A stretch of 64,000 nt of DNA, from the NCBI RefSeq assembly GCF_004014875.1, contig NZ_CP034929.1, forward strand, positions 3,100,001 through 3,164,000, written 5' to 3'. How positions within the stretch are numbered: the stretch's first letter is position 1; the number at the start of each line of letters is the position of its first letter. Position numbers and translations under genes: made by a program. The DNA comes from Nocardioides yefusunii (GTDB lineage Bacteria > Actinomycetota > Actinomycetes > Propionibacteriales > Nocardioidaceae). Of this stretch, positions 41,581-51,399 are shown piece by piece. The notes under the pieces were generated by a model, which was given only the letters and a program-made list of their open reading frames with translations, made no database searches and was not told the DNA's origin.

Positions 41581-42378
41581 ATGCCGGGTCTCCGTCCAGA
41601 GGACATGACCCGCCACGCCGCGCCCACTCCAGTCGGCTCGTTCGACACAGCCGCATGGCACGCCCCCGCGGTCCAACTCGCTGCGTCGGCGCCCGCCTTC
41701 GCGACGTCCCTCACCTCTGACGAGACCACCGTCCTGACGCCCGAGTGGGGCGGGTGGTCGATCCGCGACACCTCACCGAGACGTCGAGGCGCGCCACGAC
41801 TCGCCCGCTCCACCGGGTGGGCCACCCCCAGGACGAACCTCCGGGGCAGCGACAGCGCCTGCTCGTCGTGCAGCCACAGCAACCTCCCGACGGGTGCGTT
41901 CACCTCCTGGGCCTCCAACCGTTCACCCACCCGACCGGTCGTCGTCGACGTCAGCCACTCGTTCGTCGTGAGCGGGACCGTCACGGTGTCGATCAGTGCC
42001 GACGTCCTGTTGCAGCCGGGGGCGTCCGGGGCGACGTCGGCCCGCCAGACGCTCCGGGCACGTGTGGTCGACCCTTACGCAGGGACGGTCGACCTCGGGG
42101 GACTGACCGCTGCCCGCCCCGAACTGCGCCCGGACGACGACGAGCAGTTGGTGGCCCAGGGGTATTCCGTGGTTCCCGGCGGAACGACGTCGTGCGGATG
42201 CCGCACGTTCACGTGGAACACCGCCGCGGTCGACCTCGTCCTGCTCGGCGACAGTTCCTCGGCCCGGACCGTCGAGGTGGTCCACACCTTCGAGCTGCAC
42301 CCCGTCGCCGCGCCGGGAGGCGGAAACGACCGGATGGCGCTCCATCCGCCGACGGTCGTCGCGCGCCGCATCTCCTGA
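41581..42378 (+). CDS. Probable exported protein with degenerate Tat-like signal, unknown function
   Basis: A 265-residue protein (257 if the ATG at 41605 is used). Near the N-terminus, FDTAAWHAPAVQLAASAPAFATS looks like the hydrophobic and cleavage part of the Tat signal at 29915 (RTAAWAIPAVTVA, PAFATS), but the twin Arg is missing. The mature part has a Cys cluster (SDSACSSCSHS), strand-rich HSFVVSGTVTVSISADVLLQPG, a later CGCRTFTWNTAAVDLVLLG, and an ending FELHPVAAPGGG. Third-position G/C is high through the frame, including the Arg/Ser-rich middle. No domain recognised; lost secretion signal or wrong start are both possible. Lies between the tRNA-Arg pair and recC. Confidence 0.55.
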   Translation: MPGLRPEDMTRHAAPTPVGSFDTAAWHAPAVQLAASAPAFATSLTSDETTVLTPEWGGWSIRDTSPRRRGAPRLARSTGWATPRTNLRGSDSACSSCSHSNLPTGAFTSWASNRSPTRPVVVDVSHSFVVSGTVTVSISADVLLQPGASGATSARQTLRARVVDPYAGTVDLGGLTAARPELRPDDDEQLVAQGYSVVPGGTTSCGCRTFTWNTAAVDLVLLGDSSSARTVEVVHTFELHPVAAPGGGNDRMALHPPTVVARRIS

Positions 42379-42407
42379 CGTCCCTGCGGGTTTTCCCCAG
42401 GCACACC

Positions 42408-42440
42408 CCACGGCCCTCCGATCCTGTCGGTGGGCCGTGG
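42408..42440 (+). terminator. Hairpin between the exported-protein gene and recC
   Basis: CCACGGCCC (42408-42416) pairs with GGGCCGTGG (42432-42440). It covers the upstream candidate recC start (42430), which supports the later GTG at 42454. Confidence 0.55.
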
Positions 42441-42453
42441 CACATTTGCTGTC

Positions 42454-45400
42454 GTGCCACTGACCCTGCACCACGCCCACCGCACCGACCTGCTCGCCGA
42501 CGAGCTCGCCGGACTGCTGGCGACGCCACTTCCCGACCCGTTCGCGCAGGAGGTCGTCGTCGTTCCTGCCAAGGGCATCGAACGGTGGCTGACCCAGCGC
42601 CTCTCGCACTGGCTCGGTGCAGGGCCCCGCGGTGGGGACGGAGTGTGCGCCGGCGTCAGGTTCGTGGCACCGCACTCCCTGGTGGGGCTGCTGCTCGACC
42701 GCGACCGTGACGACCCGTGGCGCGCCGACAACCTCACCTGGCCGTTGCTGGACGCGATCGACGCCTCGCTCGACGAGCCCGCGTTCGCCCAGCTGGCCCG
42801 ACACCTCGGTCAGTCGCCGCACCCCCGTGCCGGGGACGAGGCGCGGCGGGCCCGACGGTTCTCCGTGGCCCGCCACCTCGCCGGGCTCTACTCCTCCTAC
42901 GCGCTCCAGCGCCCCACCCTCCTGACCGACTGGCGCGAGGGCCGCGACACCGACGGCGCCGGTCACGCCCTCGACCCCGACCTCGTCTGGCAGGCCGAGT
43001 TGTGGCGTCGGGTCCTGGGCCGCGTCGACGCCACCCCGCCCGACGTCCGGCACACCGAGACCCTCGCCCGGCTGCGAGCCGGCGGGGACACCCTCGACCT
43101 GCCCGCACGGCTCTCCTTCTTCGGCCACACTCGGCTCGCGCGGACCGAGATCGAGCTCCTGCAGGCCCTCGCCGAGCACCGTGAGGTCCACCTGTGGCTG
43201 CCACTGCCCTCGACAGAGCTGTGGGAGGCCCTCTCCCCCACCGCCGTCGCCGGGCCGGTGGCCCGCAGCGAGGACGCCTCGGCCCGGCTCGTCCGGCACC
43301 CTCTGTTGGCCTCGCTGGGACGCGACACCCGCGAGCTGCGTCGTCAGTTGGGCGATCTCCCTGCGGTCGCTGCCGCCACCGAACCCACCACTCCGTCGAC
43401 GCTGCTCGGATGGCTCCAGCACGACCTGCGCCACGACGTCCGTCCCGACGCGGCGCTGCGTGGCACCCGTCCGCTCTCGCCCACCGACCGTTCCGTCCAG
43501 GTCCACGCCTGCCACGGCCCGGCCCGGCAGGTGGAGGTCCTGCGCGACGCCCTCGTCGGTCTGCTCGCCGACGACCCCACCCTCGAGCCCCGCGACATCC
43601 TGGTGATGTGCCCCGACGTAGAGACCTACGCACCGCTGATCCAGGCCGCCTTCGGTCTCGGTGACGTCGAGGAGGGTGCAGGGCATCCCGGACACCGGCT
43701 CCGGGTCCGTCTCGCCGACCGCGCCCTCGGTTCCACCAACCCATTGCTCGGGTTCGCCGCCGCGGTGGTCGAACTCTCCGGCTCCCGGATGGGCGTGACC
43801 GAGGTCCTCGACCTCGCCGCCAGCGCCCCGGTGCGTGCCCGGTTCGGATTCAGCGACGAGCAGCTCGAACGCGTCACCGATTGGGTCCGTTCCTCCGGCG
43901 TCCGGTGGGGCCGTGACCCTGCCCACCGCGCCGAGTTCGGTCTCGAGCTGCCCGACAACACCTGGCTGGCAGGCCTGCGCCGGATGCTCCTGGGTGCCGC
44001 AGTCTCCGGTGGAACCACCCGCGTCGTGGGCAACACCCTCCCACTCGACGACGTCGGTGACGGTGACCTCGACCTGCTGGGCCGCTTCGCGGAGTTCCTG
44101 CAGCGTCTGCACACGTTCACCGTCCGAGCCCGGTCCGCGGCCACCGTCACCGACTGGACCGGGGCGCTGCGTGAAGCCGTGGCCGGTCTGACCCTGGTGA
44201 GCGGCGACGACGCATGGCAGCGCTCCCAGTTCGACCGCGAGATGGAGCAGATCGCGGCCGGGCCGGGTGCCGCCGCGACCCGACTGCGGCACGCCGACGT
44301 CCGGGCCCTGCTCGCGCACCGCCTGCGCGGTCGTCCCACCCGCGCCAACTTCCGCACCGGCACCCTCACCGTCTGCACCTTGGTCCCGATGCGCTCGGTG
44401 CCGCACCGCGTGATCGCGCTGCTGGGACTCGACGACGGCGTCTTCCCCCGCGTCAACGGCGTGGACGGTGACGACGTCCTGTCCCGCCACCCGCTCACCG
44501 GCGAGCGCGACGTCCGCGCCGAGGACCGTCAGCTCCTGCTCGACGCCGTCAACGCAGCCACCGAGACGCTCGTGGTCACCTACTCCGGACGCGGTGAACA
44601 CACCGGTTCGGACAAGCCCCCGTCGGTGCCGCTCGGCGAACTCGTCGACGCCCTCCACCTGACCGCAGACGTTCCCCACGGACGGGACCTGGTGGTCGAG
44701 CACCCGCTGCAGCCCTTCGACGAGAAGAACATGACCGCAGGTCTGGTCTCGCCATCGGCGCCGTTCACCTTCGACGAGCAGGCCCTCGCCGGGGCCAGCG
44801 CAGCCCGGAACGCGACGCCGCACGTCCGTGAACTGCTCCGCACGCCGCTGCCCGCACCCACCGCCGAGCCCAGCAACGGCCCGCGCGTCGTGCTGCTGTC
44901 GGAGCTCCACGAATTCCTGCGGCACCCGGTCCAGGCGTTCCTGCGCCAGCGTCTGCGCGTCTCCACGCCGCGCGACGTCAAGGACACCCACGACGCCCTC
45001 CCTGTCTCCTTGGACGGACTGGAGAAGTGGGCGATCGGCGACCGCCTGGTCGGGGCGCTGCTGCGTGGTGAGTCCCCCTTCGACGCTGCCGTCGCCGAGC
45101 GGCTGCGCGGCAGCCTGCCACCCGGCGCACTCGGCACCACGACCCTGCGCGAGATCGGCCGGGCCGTGGAGGCACTCGTCGGTGCTGCTGCACCGCTGCG
45201 TCAGCGCCGGGCTCGCACGATCGACGTCGACATCGACCTCGGAGACGTCCGCGTCGTCGGTTCGGTCGCCGAGGTGTTCGGCAACCACCGGGTCAGCGTC
45301 AGCTACTCCGGGCTCGGTGCGAAGCAGCGTCTGGCCGGCTGGGTCGACGCGCTCGCCCTCGCCGCCGGTGCCCCCGACCAGAACTGGACGGTCCACTCGA

Positions 45401-45864
45401 TCGGCAAGTACCGCTCGGGCGGGAAGTCGGCGATGGTGAAGCCGATCAGCGAACCCGACGCCCGGACGCTGCTGCGTTCCCTGGTGGGGTTGCGCGACCG
45501 TGGCCTGCGCGAGCCGCTGCCGCTGCCCTTGAAGACCTCGCTGGCCTGGGCCGAGAACCACGCCCACGTCCTGCGCGGGCGCGACGCCGACCCCGACGAG
45601 TGGGCCTGGAAGGAGTGGGCGACGCCGACGTTCTCCGACTCAGGGTTCCCGAAGGAGGACGCCGACGCCGCACACGTGCGGGTGTGGGGCGAGCGCGCCC
45701 CGTACCGGGTGCTGACCGCACCGTTGCGTCCCGACGAACTGGCCGCACTCGCGCCGGGTGCTGACGGCGTCGTCCAGCAAGCCCCGCACCGGCTGGGCCA
45801 GTACGCATGGGCCCTGTGGGGGCCGCTGCTCAGCAACGACCGTGAACTGGTGAGGGGCGCCTGA
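42454..45864 (+). CDS. recC: Exodeoxyribonuclease V subunit gamma (RecC)
   Basis: About 1136 residues. RecC is the Chi-reading, helicase-like but catalytically dead scaffold of RecBCD. N-terminus LTLHHAHRTDLLADELAGLLA and VVVPAKGIERWLTQRLSHWLG are strong RecC marks, as are PRGGDGVCAGVRFVAPHSLV, RLSFFGHTRLARTEIELLQAL, VHACHGPARQVEVLRDAL, ILVMCPDVETYAPLIQAAFG, GTLTVCTLVPMRSVPHRVIALLGLDDGVFPR and HPLQPFDEKN. Two GTG starts are possible; 42454 is preferred because 42430 lies in a hairpin. First gene of recC-recB-recD; stop and recB start overlap (TGATG). Confidence 0.95.
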   Translation: MPLTLHHAHRTDLLADELAGLLATPLPDPFAQEVVVVPAKGIERWLTQRLSHWLGAGPRGGDGVCAGVRFVAPHSLVGLLLDRDRDDPWRADNLTWPLLDAIDASLDEPAFAQLARHLGQSPHPRAGDEARRARRFSVARHLAGLYSSYALQRPTLLTDWREGRDTDGAGHALDPDLVWQAELWRRVLGRVDATPPDVRHTETLARLRAGGDTLDLPARLSFFGHTRLARTEIELLQALAEHREVHLWLPLPSTELWEALSPTAVAGPVARSEDASARLVRHPLLASLGRDTRELRRQLGDLPAVAAATEPTTPSTLLGWLQHDLRHDVRPDAALRGTRPLSPTDRSVQVHACHGPARQVEVLRDALVGLLADDPTLEPRDILVMCPDVETYAPLIQAAFGLGDVEEGAGHPGHRLRVRLADRALGSTNPLLGFAAAVVELSGSRMGVTEVLDLAASAPVRARFGFSDEQLERVTDWVRSSGVRWGRDPAHRAEFGLELPDNTWLAGLRRMLLGAAVSGGTTRVVGNTLPLDDVGDGDLDLLGRFAEFLQRLHTFTVRARSAATVTDWTGALREAVAGLTLVSGDDAWQRSQFDREMEQIAAGPGAAATRLRHADVRALLAHRLRGRPTRANFRTGTLTVCTLVPMRSVPHRVIALLGLDDGVFPRVNGVDGDDVLSRHPLTGERDVRAEDRQLLLDAVNAATETLVVTYSGRGEHTGSDKPPSVPLGELVDALHLTADVPHGRDLVVEHPLQPFDEKNMTAGLVSPSAPFTFDEQALAGASAARNATPHVRELLRTPLPAPTAEPSNGPRVVLLSELHEFLRHPVQAFLRQRLRVSTPRDVKDTHDALPVSLDGLEKWAIGDRLVGALLRGESPFDAAVAERLRGSLPPGALGTTTLREIGRAVEALVGAAAPLRQRRARTIDVDIDLGDVRVVGSVAEVFGNHRVSVSYSGLGAKQRLAGWVDALALAAGAPDQNWTVHSIGKYRSGGKSAMVKPISEPDARTLLRSLVGLRDRGLREPLPLPLKTSLAWAENHAHVLRGRDADPDEWAWKEWATPTFSDSGFPKEDADAAHVRVWGERAPYRVLTAPLRPDELAALAPGADGVVQQAPHRLGQYAWALWGPLLSNDRELVRGA

Positions 45865-48800
45865 TGGACCACTTCGACATCTCTGCCCCTGCTCTGCCCA
45901 GCGGCACCACGCTGCTCGAGGCGAGCGCCGGCACCGGCAAGACCTGGACGATCGCGTCGCTGGTGACCCGCTACGTCGCACAGGGCGAAGCGACCCTGGA
46001 CCAGCTGCTGGTGGTCACCTTCACCCGCGCCGCCAGCCAGGAACTGCGTCAGCGGGTCCGCGAGCAGCTCGTCGACGCCGTCGGTGTCCTTGACGCCTCC
46101 CGCGCCGCGCAGGGCGGCAACGCGCTGCACACGTGGCTCCTCGGGCCGGCCGATGCCCCTGTGGGTGACGACGAGCGCCGGGTCCGTCTGGAGCGGCTGA
46201 CCGACGCGGTCACCGCGTTCGACGCCGCGACCATCGCCACCATCCACCAGTTCTGCCAGCTGGTGCTGCGCAGCCTCGGCGTCGCCGGGGACAGCGACCG
46301 CGAGGCGGTCCTGGTCGAGGACCTCTCCGACCTCACCACCGAGGTGGTGGAGGACCTCTTCCTGCGCGACTTCGCCCAGCTCGAACTTCCCCCGTTCGAC
46401 ATCTCCACCGCGCGCACGATCGGGCGGTCGGTGATCTCCGATCCGCGGGCCCGGATCGAGCCGCAGGAGGCCGACGAGGTCGCCCCCGACTCCCCCGCCG
46501 CCGTGCGGTACCGGTTCGCGATGCAGGTGCGCGACGAGGTCGCCGAGCGCAAGCGCCGTCTGGGCCTGCTCAGCTATGACGACCTGCTCTCCGAGCTCGC
46601 CGACGCACTCGGCACCGGACCCACCGACCCCGAGGGCCACGCCGCGCGCTCCCGGATGCAGCAGCGCTGGAAGATCGTCCTGGTCGACGAGTTCCAGGAC
46701 ACCGACCCCGTGCAGTGGGAGGTGTTCCGCAAGGCGTTCGTCGAACCGACCCCCGACGGCGCCCCGAACCCCTGCACCGTCGTCCTCATCGGCGACCCGA
46801 AGCAGGCGATCTACGGATTCCGCGGCGGCGACGTCACCACGTACCTGCAGGCCGCCCGCAGCGCCACCACCCGCCAGACCCTGGCCACCAACTTCCGCTC
46901 CGACGCCCCATTGGTCGAGTCCGTGCACGCGATGCTGGGCGGTGCCCAGCTCGGCGACGAGGAGATCGTCGTCCACCCGGTGCAGGCCCACCACCCCACC
47001 TCCCGCCTGCACGACGCAGGCCCGCCGGTGCGGATGCGTCTGGTGCGTCGCGTCGAACTCGGCAAGGGCGAGCGCAGCAAGCCGAAGATGGACGAGTGGC
47101 GTGAGCACGTCATCACCGACCTCGCCCGCGACATCGCGGTGCTCCTGACCGGCGACGCCCGGATCGTCGACGCCCACTCCCCTGACGCTGGACCTGACGG
47201 CACCCGTCCGGTCCGCGCCGGTGACGTCGCGGTGCTGGCCCGCACCCGCAAGGTGCTGGCCGCGACCCAGTCCGCGCTGCGTGACCTCGGGATCGCCTCC
47301 GTCGTCGGCGCCGGCGGGTCGGTCTTCCACACCGCCGCCGCGACCGAGTGGATCACCCTGCTCGAGGCCCTCGAGCAGCCGCACCGGGCCGAACGGGTCC
47401 GAGCCGCGGCACTGACCTCGTTCTTCGGTGTGGACGCAGCCGCGCTCGACGCTGACCTCCCCCAGCACGCTGCTGGCACCGGGGCCAGCGCCGAGGGCAG
47501 CGACCTCACCGACCAGTTGGCCTCGCGTCTGCGCGTTCTGGTGGGTCTGCTCGCCACCCGCGGCGTCGCTGCCGTCACCGAGCACTGCGTCCTGCACGGG
47601 CTCACCGCCCGGGTCCTGGCCACCGTGGGCGGCGAACGCACCCTCACCGACCTGCGCCACATCGGCGAGTTGCTGCACAAGGTGTCGGTCGAGCAGCGCC
47701 TCGGCGTCGTCGGCCTGCTGGGATGGCTGCGCGAACAGGTCGACGACGAACGCACCGACGTCTCCGGCGAACGCACCCGCCGTCTCGACTCCGACGACGC
47801 CGCGGTCCAGCTCGTCACGATCCACGGCTCGAAGGGCCTGGAGTACCCGATCGTCTACCTTCCGATGGCCTGGGACCGCTGGGTCGGCAAGGCCGGCGAG
47901 GTGCAGCTGTTCCACGACGCCGACGGCGTCCGCTGTCTCGACGTCTCCGGCGCCGATCCGTGGCGAACCCGCGCCTTCGAGCGCAACCGCGCCGAGGAGG
48001 CCGGGGAGTCGCTGCGTCTGCTGTACGTGGCGATGACGCGTGCTCGCAGCCAGGTCGTCGCCTGGTACGCCCCGAGCTACAACAGTCCCGCCTCCGAGCT
48101 CCACCGGATGCTGATGGGTCGCCTGCCTGGCGGAGCGAAGGTGCCGGACGAGCAGGCCCTCGTCGACGACTCCCGCCTCCCGGCGATCTTCGGTGGGTGG
48201 CGCAACGCCGGCGCGTTCACTCCCGAGTTCGGGACGTGGCGCGACGTCGACCCGATCGAACCGCACCCGGACACGACGCCGCTCTCAGTACGCCGGTTCA
48301 CCCGCTCGGTCGACACCGCGTGGCGCCGGACCTCGTACTCGGCGCTCTCCGCGGCCGCGTCCGACCCGCACGGCCACGCCGCGGCACCTGCCGTCGAGCT
48401 GACCAGCGAGCCGGAGGAACGGCCCGAGGAGGCCGACGCCGTCAATCCGCTCCCCGACACCGTGCCCGCGGTAGCGGACGGCGACGACGCGTCACTGGCC
48501 GCGGTGCCGTCCCCGATGGACGGCCTACCCATGGGTGCGACCTTCGGATCGTTGGTCCACGCCGTGCTGGAGCACGCTGATCCGAGCGCCGAGGACGTCC
48601 ACGCCGACCTCCGCGCGCTGGTCGAGGAACACCTCGTCGACTGGCCCGTCGACGTCGACCCCGACACCCTGGCCGCCGCGCTCGTGCAGGTCGTCTCCAG
48701 CCCGATGGGGCCGCTGACCGGCCAGCGCACGCTGCTCGACGTCCCCACCCGGGACCGGCTCTGCGAGCTCGACTTCGAGGTGCCGCTCTCGGGCGGTGAC

Positions 48801-49388
48801 GACGCCGACGACTCCTCCGACGTCCGCCTCGGCGACCTCGCCCCGCTGCTGCGCCGCCACCTCGCTCCCGGCGATGCAGTCCTCAGCTACGCCGACCAGT
48901 TGGAGCGTGATCCGGGGCTGGCCGAGCAGTCACTGCGCGGCTACCTGACCGGATCCATCGACGTCGTCCTGCGGGTCACCGACACCGACGGGGCGACCAA
49001 GTACCTGACGGTCGACTACAAGACGAACTGGCTCGGTCCCTACGACCAGCCGCTGACGGCCCACACCTACCGGCCCGAGGCACTCGTCGAGGCGATGGCG
49101 CACTCCGACTACCCGTTGCAGGCGCTGCTCTACACCGTCGTCCTGCACCGCTACCTGCGCTGGCGACTGCCCGACTACGACCCGGCCACCCACCTGGGCG
49201 GCGTCCTCTACCTGTACCTGCGCGGCATGTGCGGGCCCGAGACCCCGCTCGTGGACGGACACCCGTGTGGTGTCTTCTCCTGGCAGGCACCGGTGCCGTT
49301 GGTCCTCGAACTCTCCGACCTGCTCGACGGCTCCGTCCCCAGTCCCGGCGCCGCAGCGCTCGCCTCGTCCCCGGGAGGAACCCGATGA
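45864..49388 (+). CDS. recB: Exodeoxyribonuclease V subunit beta (RecB)
   Basis: A 1174-residue 3'-5' helicase and nuclease. Superfamily 1 motifs in order: EASAGTGKTWTIASLVTRYV (motif I, about 19-38), VTFTRAASQELRQR (Ia), VDEFQDTDPVQWEVFR (II), VVLIGDPKQAIYGFRGGD (III), QLVTIHGSKGLEYPIVYLP (V) and LLYVAMTRARSQV (VI). The C-terminal RecB nuclease domain has GSLVHAVLEHAD, then LTVDYKTNWLG with Asp1051 and Lys1053 of the active site. All catalytic motifs are intact. The ATG overlaps the recC stop; the stop overlaps the recD start (ATGA). Confidence 0.97.
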   Translation: MDHFDISAPALPSGTTLLEASAGTGKTWTIASLVTRYVAQGEATLDQLLVVTFTRAASQELRQRVREQLVDAVGVLDASRAAQGGNALHTWLLGPADAPVGDDERRVRLERLTDAVTAFDAATIATIHQFCQLVLRSLGVAGDSDREAVLVEDLSDLTTEVVEDLFLRDFAQLELPPFDISTARTIGRSVISDPRARIEPQEADEVAPDSPAAVRYRFAMQVRDEVAERKRRLGLLSYDDLLSELADALGTGPTDPEGHAARSRMQQRWKIVLVDEFQDTDPVQWEVFRKAFVEPTPDGAPNPCTVVLIGDPKQAIYGFRGGDVTTYLQAARSATTRQTLATNFRSDAPLVESVHAMLGGAQLGDEEIVVHPVQAHHPTSRLHDAGPPVRMRLVRRVELGKGERSKPKMDEWREHVITDLARDIAVLLTGDARIVDAHSPDAGPDGTRPVRAGDVAVLARTRKVLAATQSALRDLGIASVVGAGGSVFHTAAATEWITLLEALEQPHRAERVRAAALTSFFGVDAAALDADLPQHAAGTGASAEGSDLTDQLASRLRVLVGLLATRGVAAVTEHCVLHGLTARVLATVGGERTLTDLRHIGELLHKVSVEQRLGVVGLLGWLREQVDDERTDVSGERTRRLDSDDAAVQLVTIHGSKGLEYPIVYLPMAWDRWVGKAGEVQLFHDADGVRCLDVSGADPWRTRAFERNRAEEAGESLRLLYVAMTRARSQVVAWYAPSYNSPASELHRMLMGRLPGGAKVPDEQALVDDSRLPAIFGGWRNAGAFTPEFGTWRDVDPIEPHPDTTPLSVRRFTRSVDTAWRRTSYSALSAAASDPHGHAAAPAVELTSEPEERPEEADAVNPLPDTVPAVADGDDASLAAVPSPMDGLPMGATFGSLVHAVLEHADPSAEDVHADLRALVEEHLVDWPVDVDPDTLAAALVQVVSSPMGPLTGQRTLLDVPTRDRLCELDFEVPLSGGDDADDSSDVRLGDLAPLLRRHLAPGDAVLSYADQLERDPGLAEQSLRGYLTGSIDVVLRVTDTDGATKYLTVDYKTNWLGPYDQPLTAHTYRPEALVEAMAHSDYPLQALLYTVVLHRYLRWRLPDYDPATHLGGVLYLYLRGMCGPETPLVDGHPCGVFSWQAPVPLVLELSDLLDGSVPSPGAAALASSPGGTR

Positions 49389-51259
49389 GTGACGTCTTCA
49401 CCCCGCTCGACTCCCACGATCCGCGGATCGCCCTCGGCCTGCAGGGCGACGGCGCTTCACCGTTGCTGGCCGCCTTCAACGCTGCCGGTGTGGTGACCGC
49501 CGGAGACGTCCACGTTGCGACCACACTCGGTGAACTCTTCGCTGCCACGCACCCCAGTGCGGATGAGGTGCTGCTGGCCGTCGCGCTGACCTGCCGCGCG
49601 GTGCGCACCGGTTCGGTCTGCGTGGACCTTGGGACCGTGGCCGGCGAGTTCGCTGCGCTGACCTCGTCCGACGACGCTCACGAGCAGGCGTTGGCCGAAC
49701 TCGCCTGGCCCGAGACGCAGCACTGGCTGGCACTGCTCGCTGCGTCTCCACTGGTCGCCGAGGGGGTGCTGCGTCTGGAGGGCTCCCTGCTCTACCTCGA
49801 CCGGTACCACGAGCAGGAGAGTCAGGTCCTGGACGACCTGCTGGCCCGCGACGTCACCGCCCCCGCCCACGATCTCGCGCTGCTGGAATCCACGTTGGCC
49901 CGGGTCTTCCCGGTCGGCACGGACGGCGTCGACACCTGGGTGGAGCAGCGCGATGCCTGCCGTCGTGCCGCTGCGCGCTGGACCACCGTCATCACCGGCG
50001 GCCCAGGCACCGGCAAGACCACCACCGTCGCCGGTCTGCTGGTCGCCCTGCACGAGCAGTACGAGAACCGCAGCCTCGCCGAGACCGGCCGCGCGGCGTC
50101 GGCCCGGATCGCGCTGGCTGCCCCCACCGGCAAGGCCGCTGCGCGCCTGAAGGAAGCCGTCGGTGACGCGGCAGCCCGGTTGGCGCCGACCGACCAGGCG
50201 CGTCTCGCCGACCTCACCACCGGCACCCTGCACCGACTGCTACGCACCGATCCGGGCAACTCCACCCGGTTCCGGCAGAACCGCCACAACCACCTGCCCT
50301 ACGACGTCGTCGTGGTCGACGAAGCATCGATGATGTCGCTGACCATGACCGCCAGACTCCTCGAAGCGATGCGTCCCGACGCCCGTCTGGTGCTGGTCGG
50401 CGACCCCGACCAGCTCTCCTCCGTCGACGCAGGCGCGGTGCTCGGTGACCTCGTGCACGGCTACGCCGGCGCCGGAGACCGCTCACCGGTGGCCGCGCTC
50501 GTCACCACGCACCGCTACACCGCCGGGATCGCCGAGCTCGCCGTCGCGCTGCGTCAGGGTGACGCCGACGCGGTCCTGGAGGTCTTGGGCCGCGGCCTGT
50601 CCGACGTGGCCTGGATCGACACCGACGACGACACCCAGGCCGCGGACCTGCTGCGACCCACCCTGCTCGCCGGGGCCCTGGCAGTGCGCGAGCACGCCCT
50701 GGCCGGCGAGAAGGAACAGGCGCTCGACGCGATGAACCGGCACCGCCTGCTGTGCGCCCACCGCGACGGCTCCTACGGCGTGAAGCGGTGGAACCTGCAC
50801 GTCGAGCAGTGGCTCACCGCTGCCGGGCACCCCACCTTCGAGCAGTTCTACGTCGGACGCCCGGTGCTGGTCAGCGCCAACGACTACGGCCTCGGGATCC
50901 ACAACGGGGACTCCGGCGTCGTCGTGGAGACCCCTGGAGGACGCCGGGTCGTGGTGGACACGCCCGGAGCGCCACGCGACTTCTCGCCGTCCCGGATGGA
51001 CTCCGTCGACACCGTGCACGCGATGACGATCCACAAGTCCCAGGGGTCGCAGGCCGCACACGTCACGGTGCTGCTGCCCTCGGAGGAGTCCCGGCTGCTG
51101 ACCCGTGAGCTCTTCTACACCGCCGTCACCCGTGCTCAGCACACCGTCACCGTCGTCGGGTCCGAGGCAATGGTGCGTGCCGCCGTGGGGCGCACGGCCC
51201 GTCGAGCCAGCGGTCTGGCCGAGCGCCTTTCCAGCCGTCTGGGCGCCCTGACGGCCTGA
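49385..51259 (+). CDS. recD: Exodeoxyribonuclease V subunit alpha (RecD)
   Basis: A 624-residue 5'-3' helicase. N-terminal domain about 1-180, then TTVITGGPGTGKTTTVAGLLVAL (motif I, about 200-222), IALAAPTGKAAARLKEAV (Ia), YDVVVVDEASMMSLTMTARLL (II), RLVLVGDPDQLSSVDAGAVLGDL (III), VHAMTIHKSQGSQAAHVTVLLP (V) and RELFYTAVTRAQHTVTVVG (VI). The start is ATG 49385 with GGGAGGAA upstream, overlapping the recB stop. Completes a full RecBCD set, which repairs double-strand breaks and degrades foreign linear DNA. Confidence 0.96.
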   Translation: MSDVFTPLDSHDPRIALGLQGDGASPLLAAFNAAGVVTAGDVHVATTLGELFAATHPSADEVLLAVALTCRAVRTGSVCVDLGTVAGEFAALTSSDDAHEQALAELAWPETQHWLALLAASPLVAEGVLRLEGSLLYLDRYHEQESQVLDDLLARDVTAPAHDLALLESTLARVFPVGTDGVDTWVEQRDACRRAAARWTTVITGGPGTGKTTTVAGLLVALHEQYENRSLAETGRAASARIALAAPTGKAAARLKEAVGDAAARLAPTDQARLADLTTGTLHRLLRTDPGNSTRFRQNRHNHLPYDVVVVDEASMMSLTMTARLLEAMRPDARLVLVGDPDQLSSVDAGAVLGDLVHGYAGAGDRSPVAALVTTHRYTAGIAELAVALRQGDADAVLEVLGRGLSDVAWIDTDDDTQAADLLRPTLLAGALAVREHALAGEKEQALDAMNRHRLLCAHRDGSYGVKRWNLHVEQWLTAAGHPTFEQFYVGRPVLVSANDYGLGIHNGDSGVVVETPGGRRVVVDTPGAPRDFSPSRMDSVDTVHAMTIHKSQGSQAAHVTVLLPSEESRLLTRELFYTAVTRAQHTVTVVGSEAMVRAAVGRTARRASGLAERLSSRLGALTA

Positions 51260-51399
51260 TCGCGAGCGCACCCCGTTGCACGGACGGTCCCGCACCTGCA
51301 ACCTGTCCGTCACAGGGATTGGTTAGGGTCGAGGCGCGCGACCCACCGAACGATCCCCGCATCGCCCGATGCTCACAGTCGACACCTTGGAGTCACCCC

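Noticed and set aside
41923-48266. Two very long open frames antisense to recC and recB (about 1214 and 987 codons)
   Set aside because: They lie opposite strongly supported RecC/RecB genes, are Gly/Gln/Arg/Val-rich without domains, and are the expected by-product of high third-position G/C on the sense strand.
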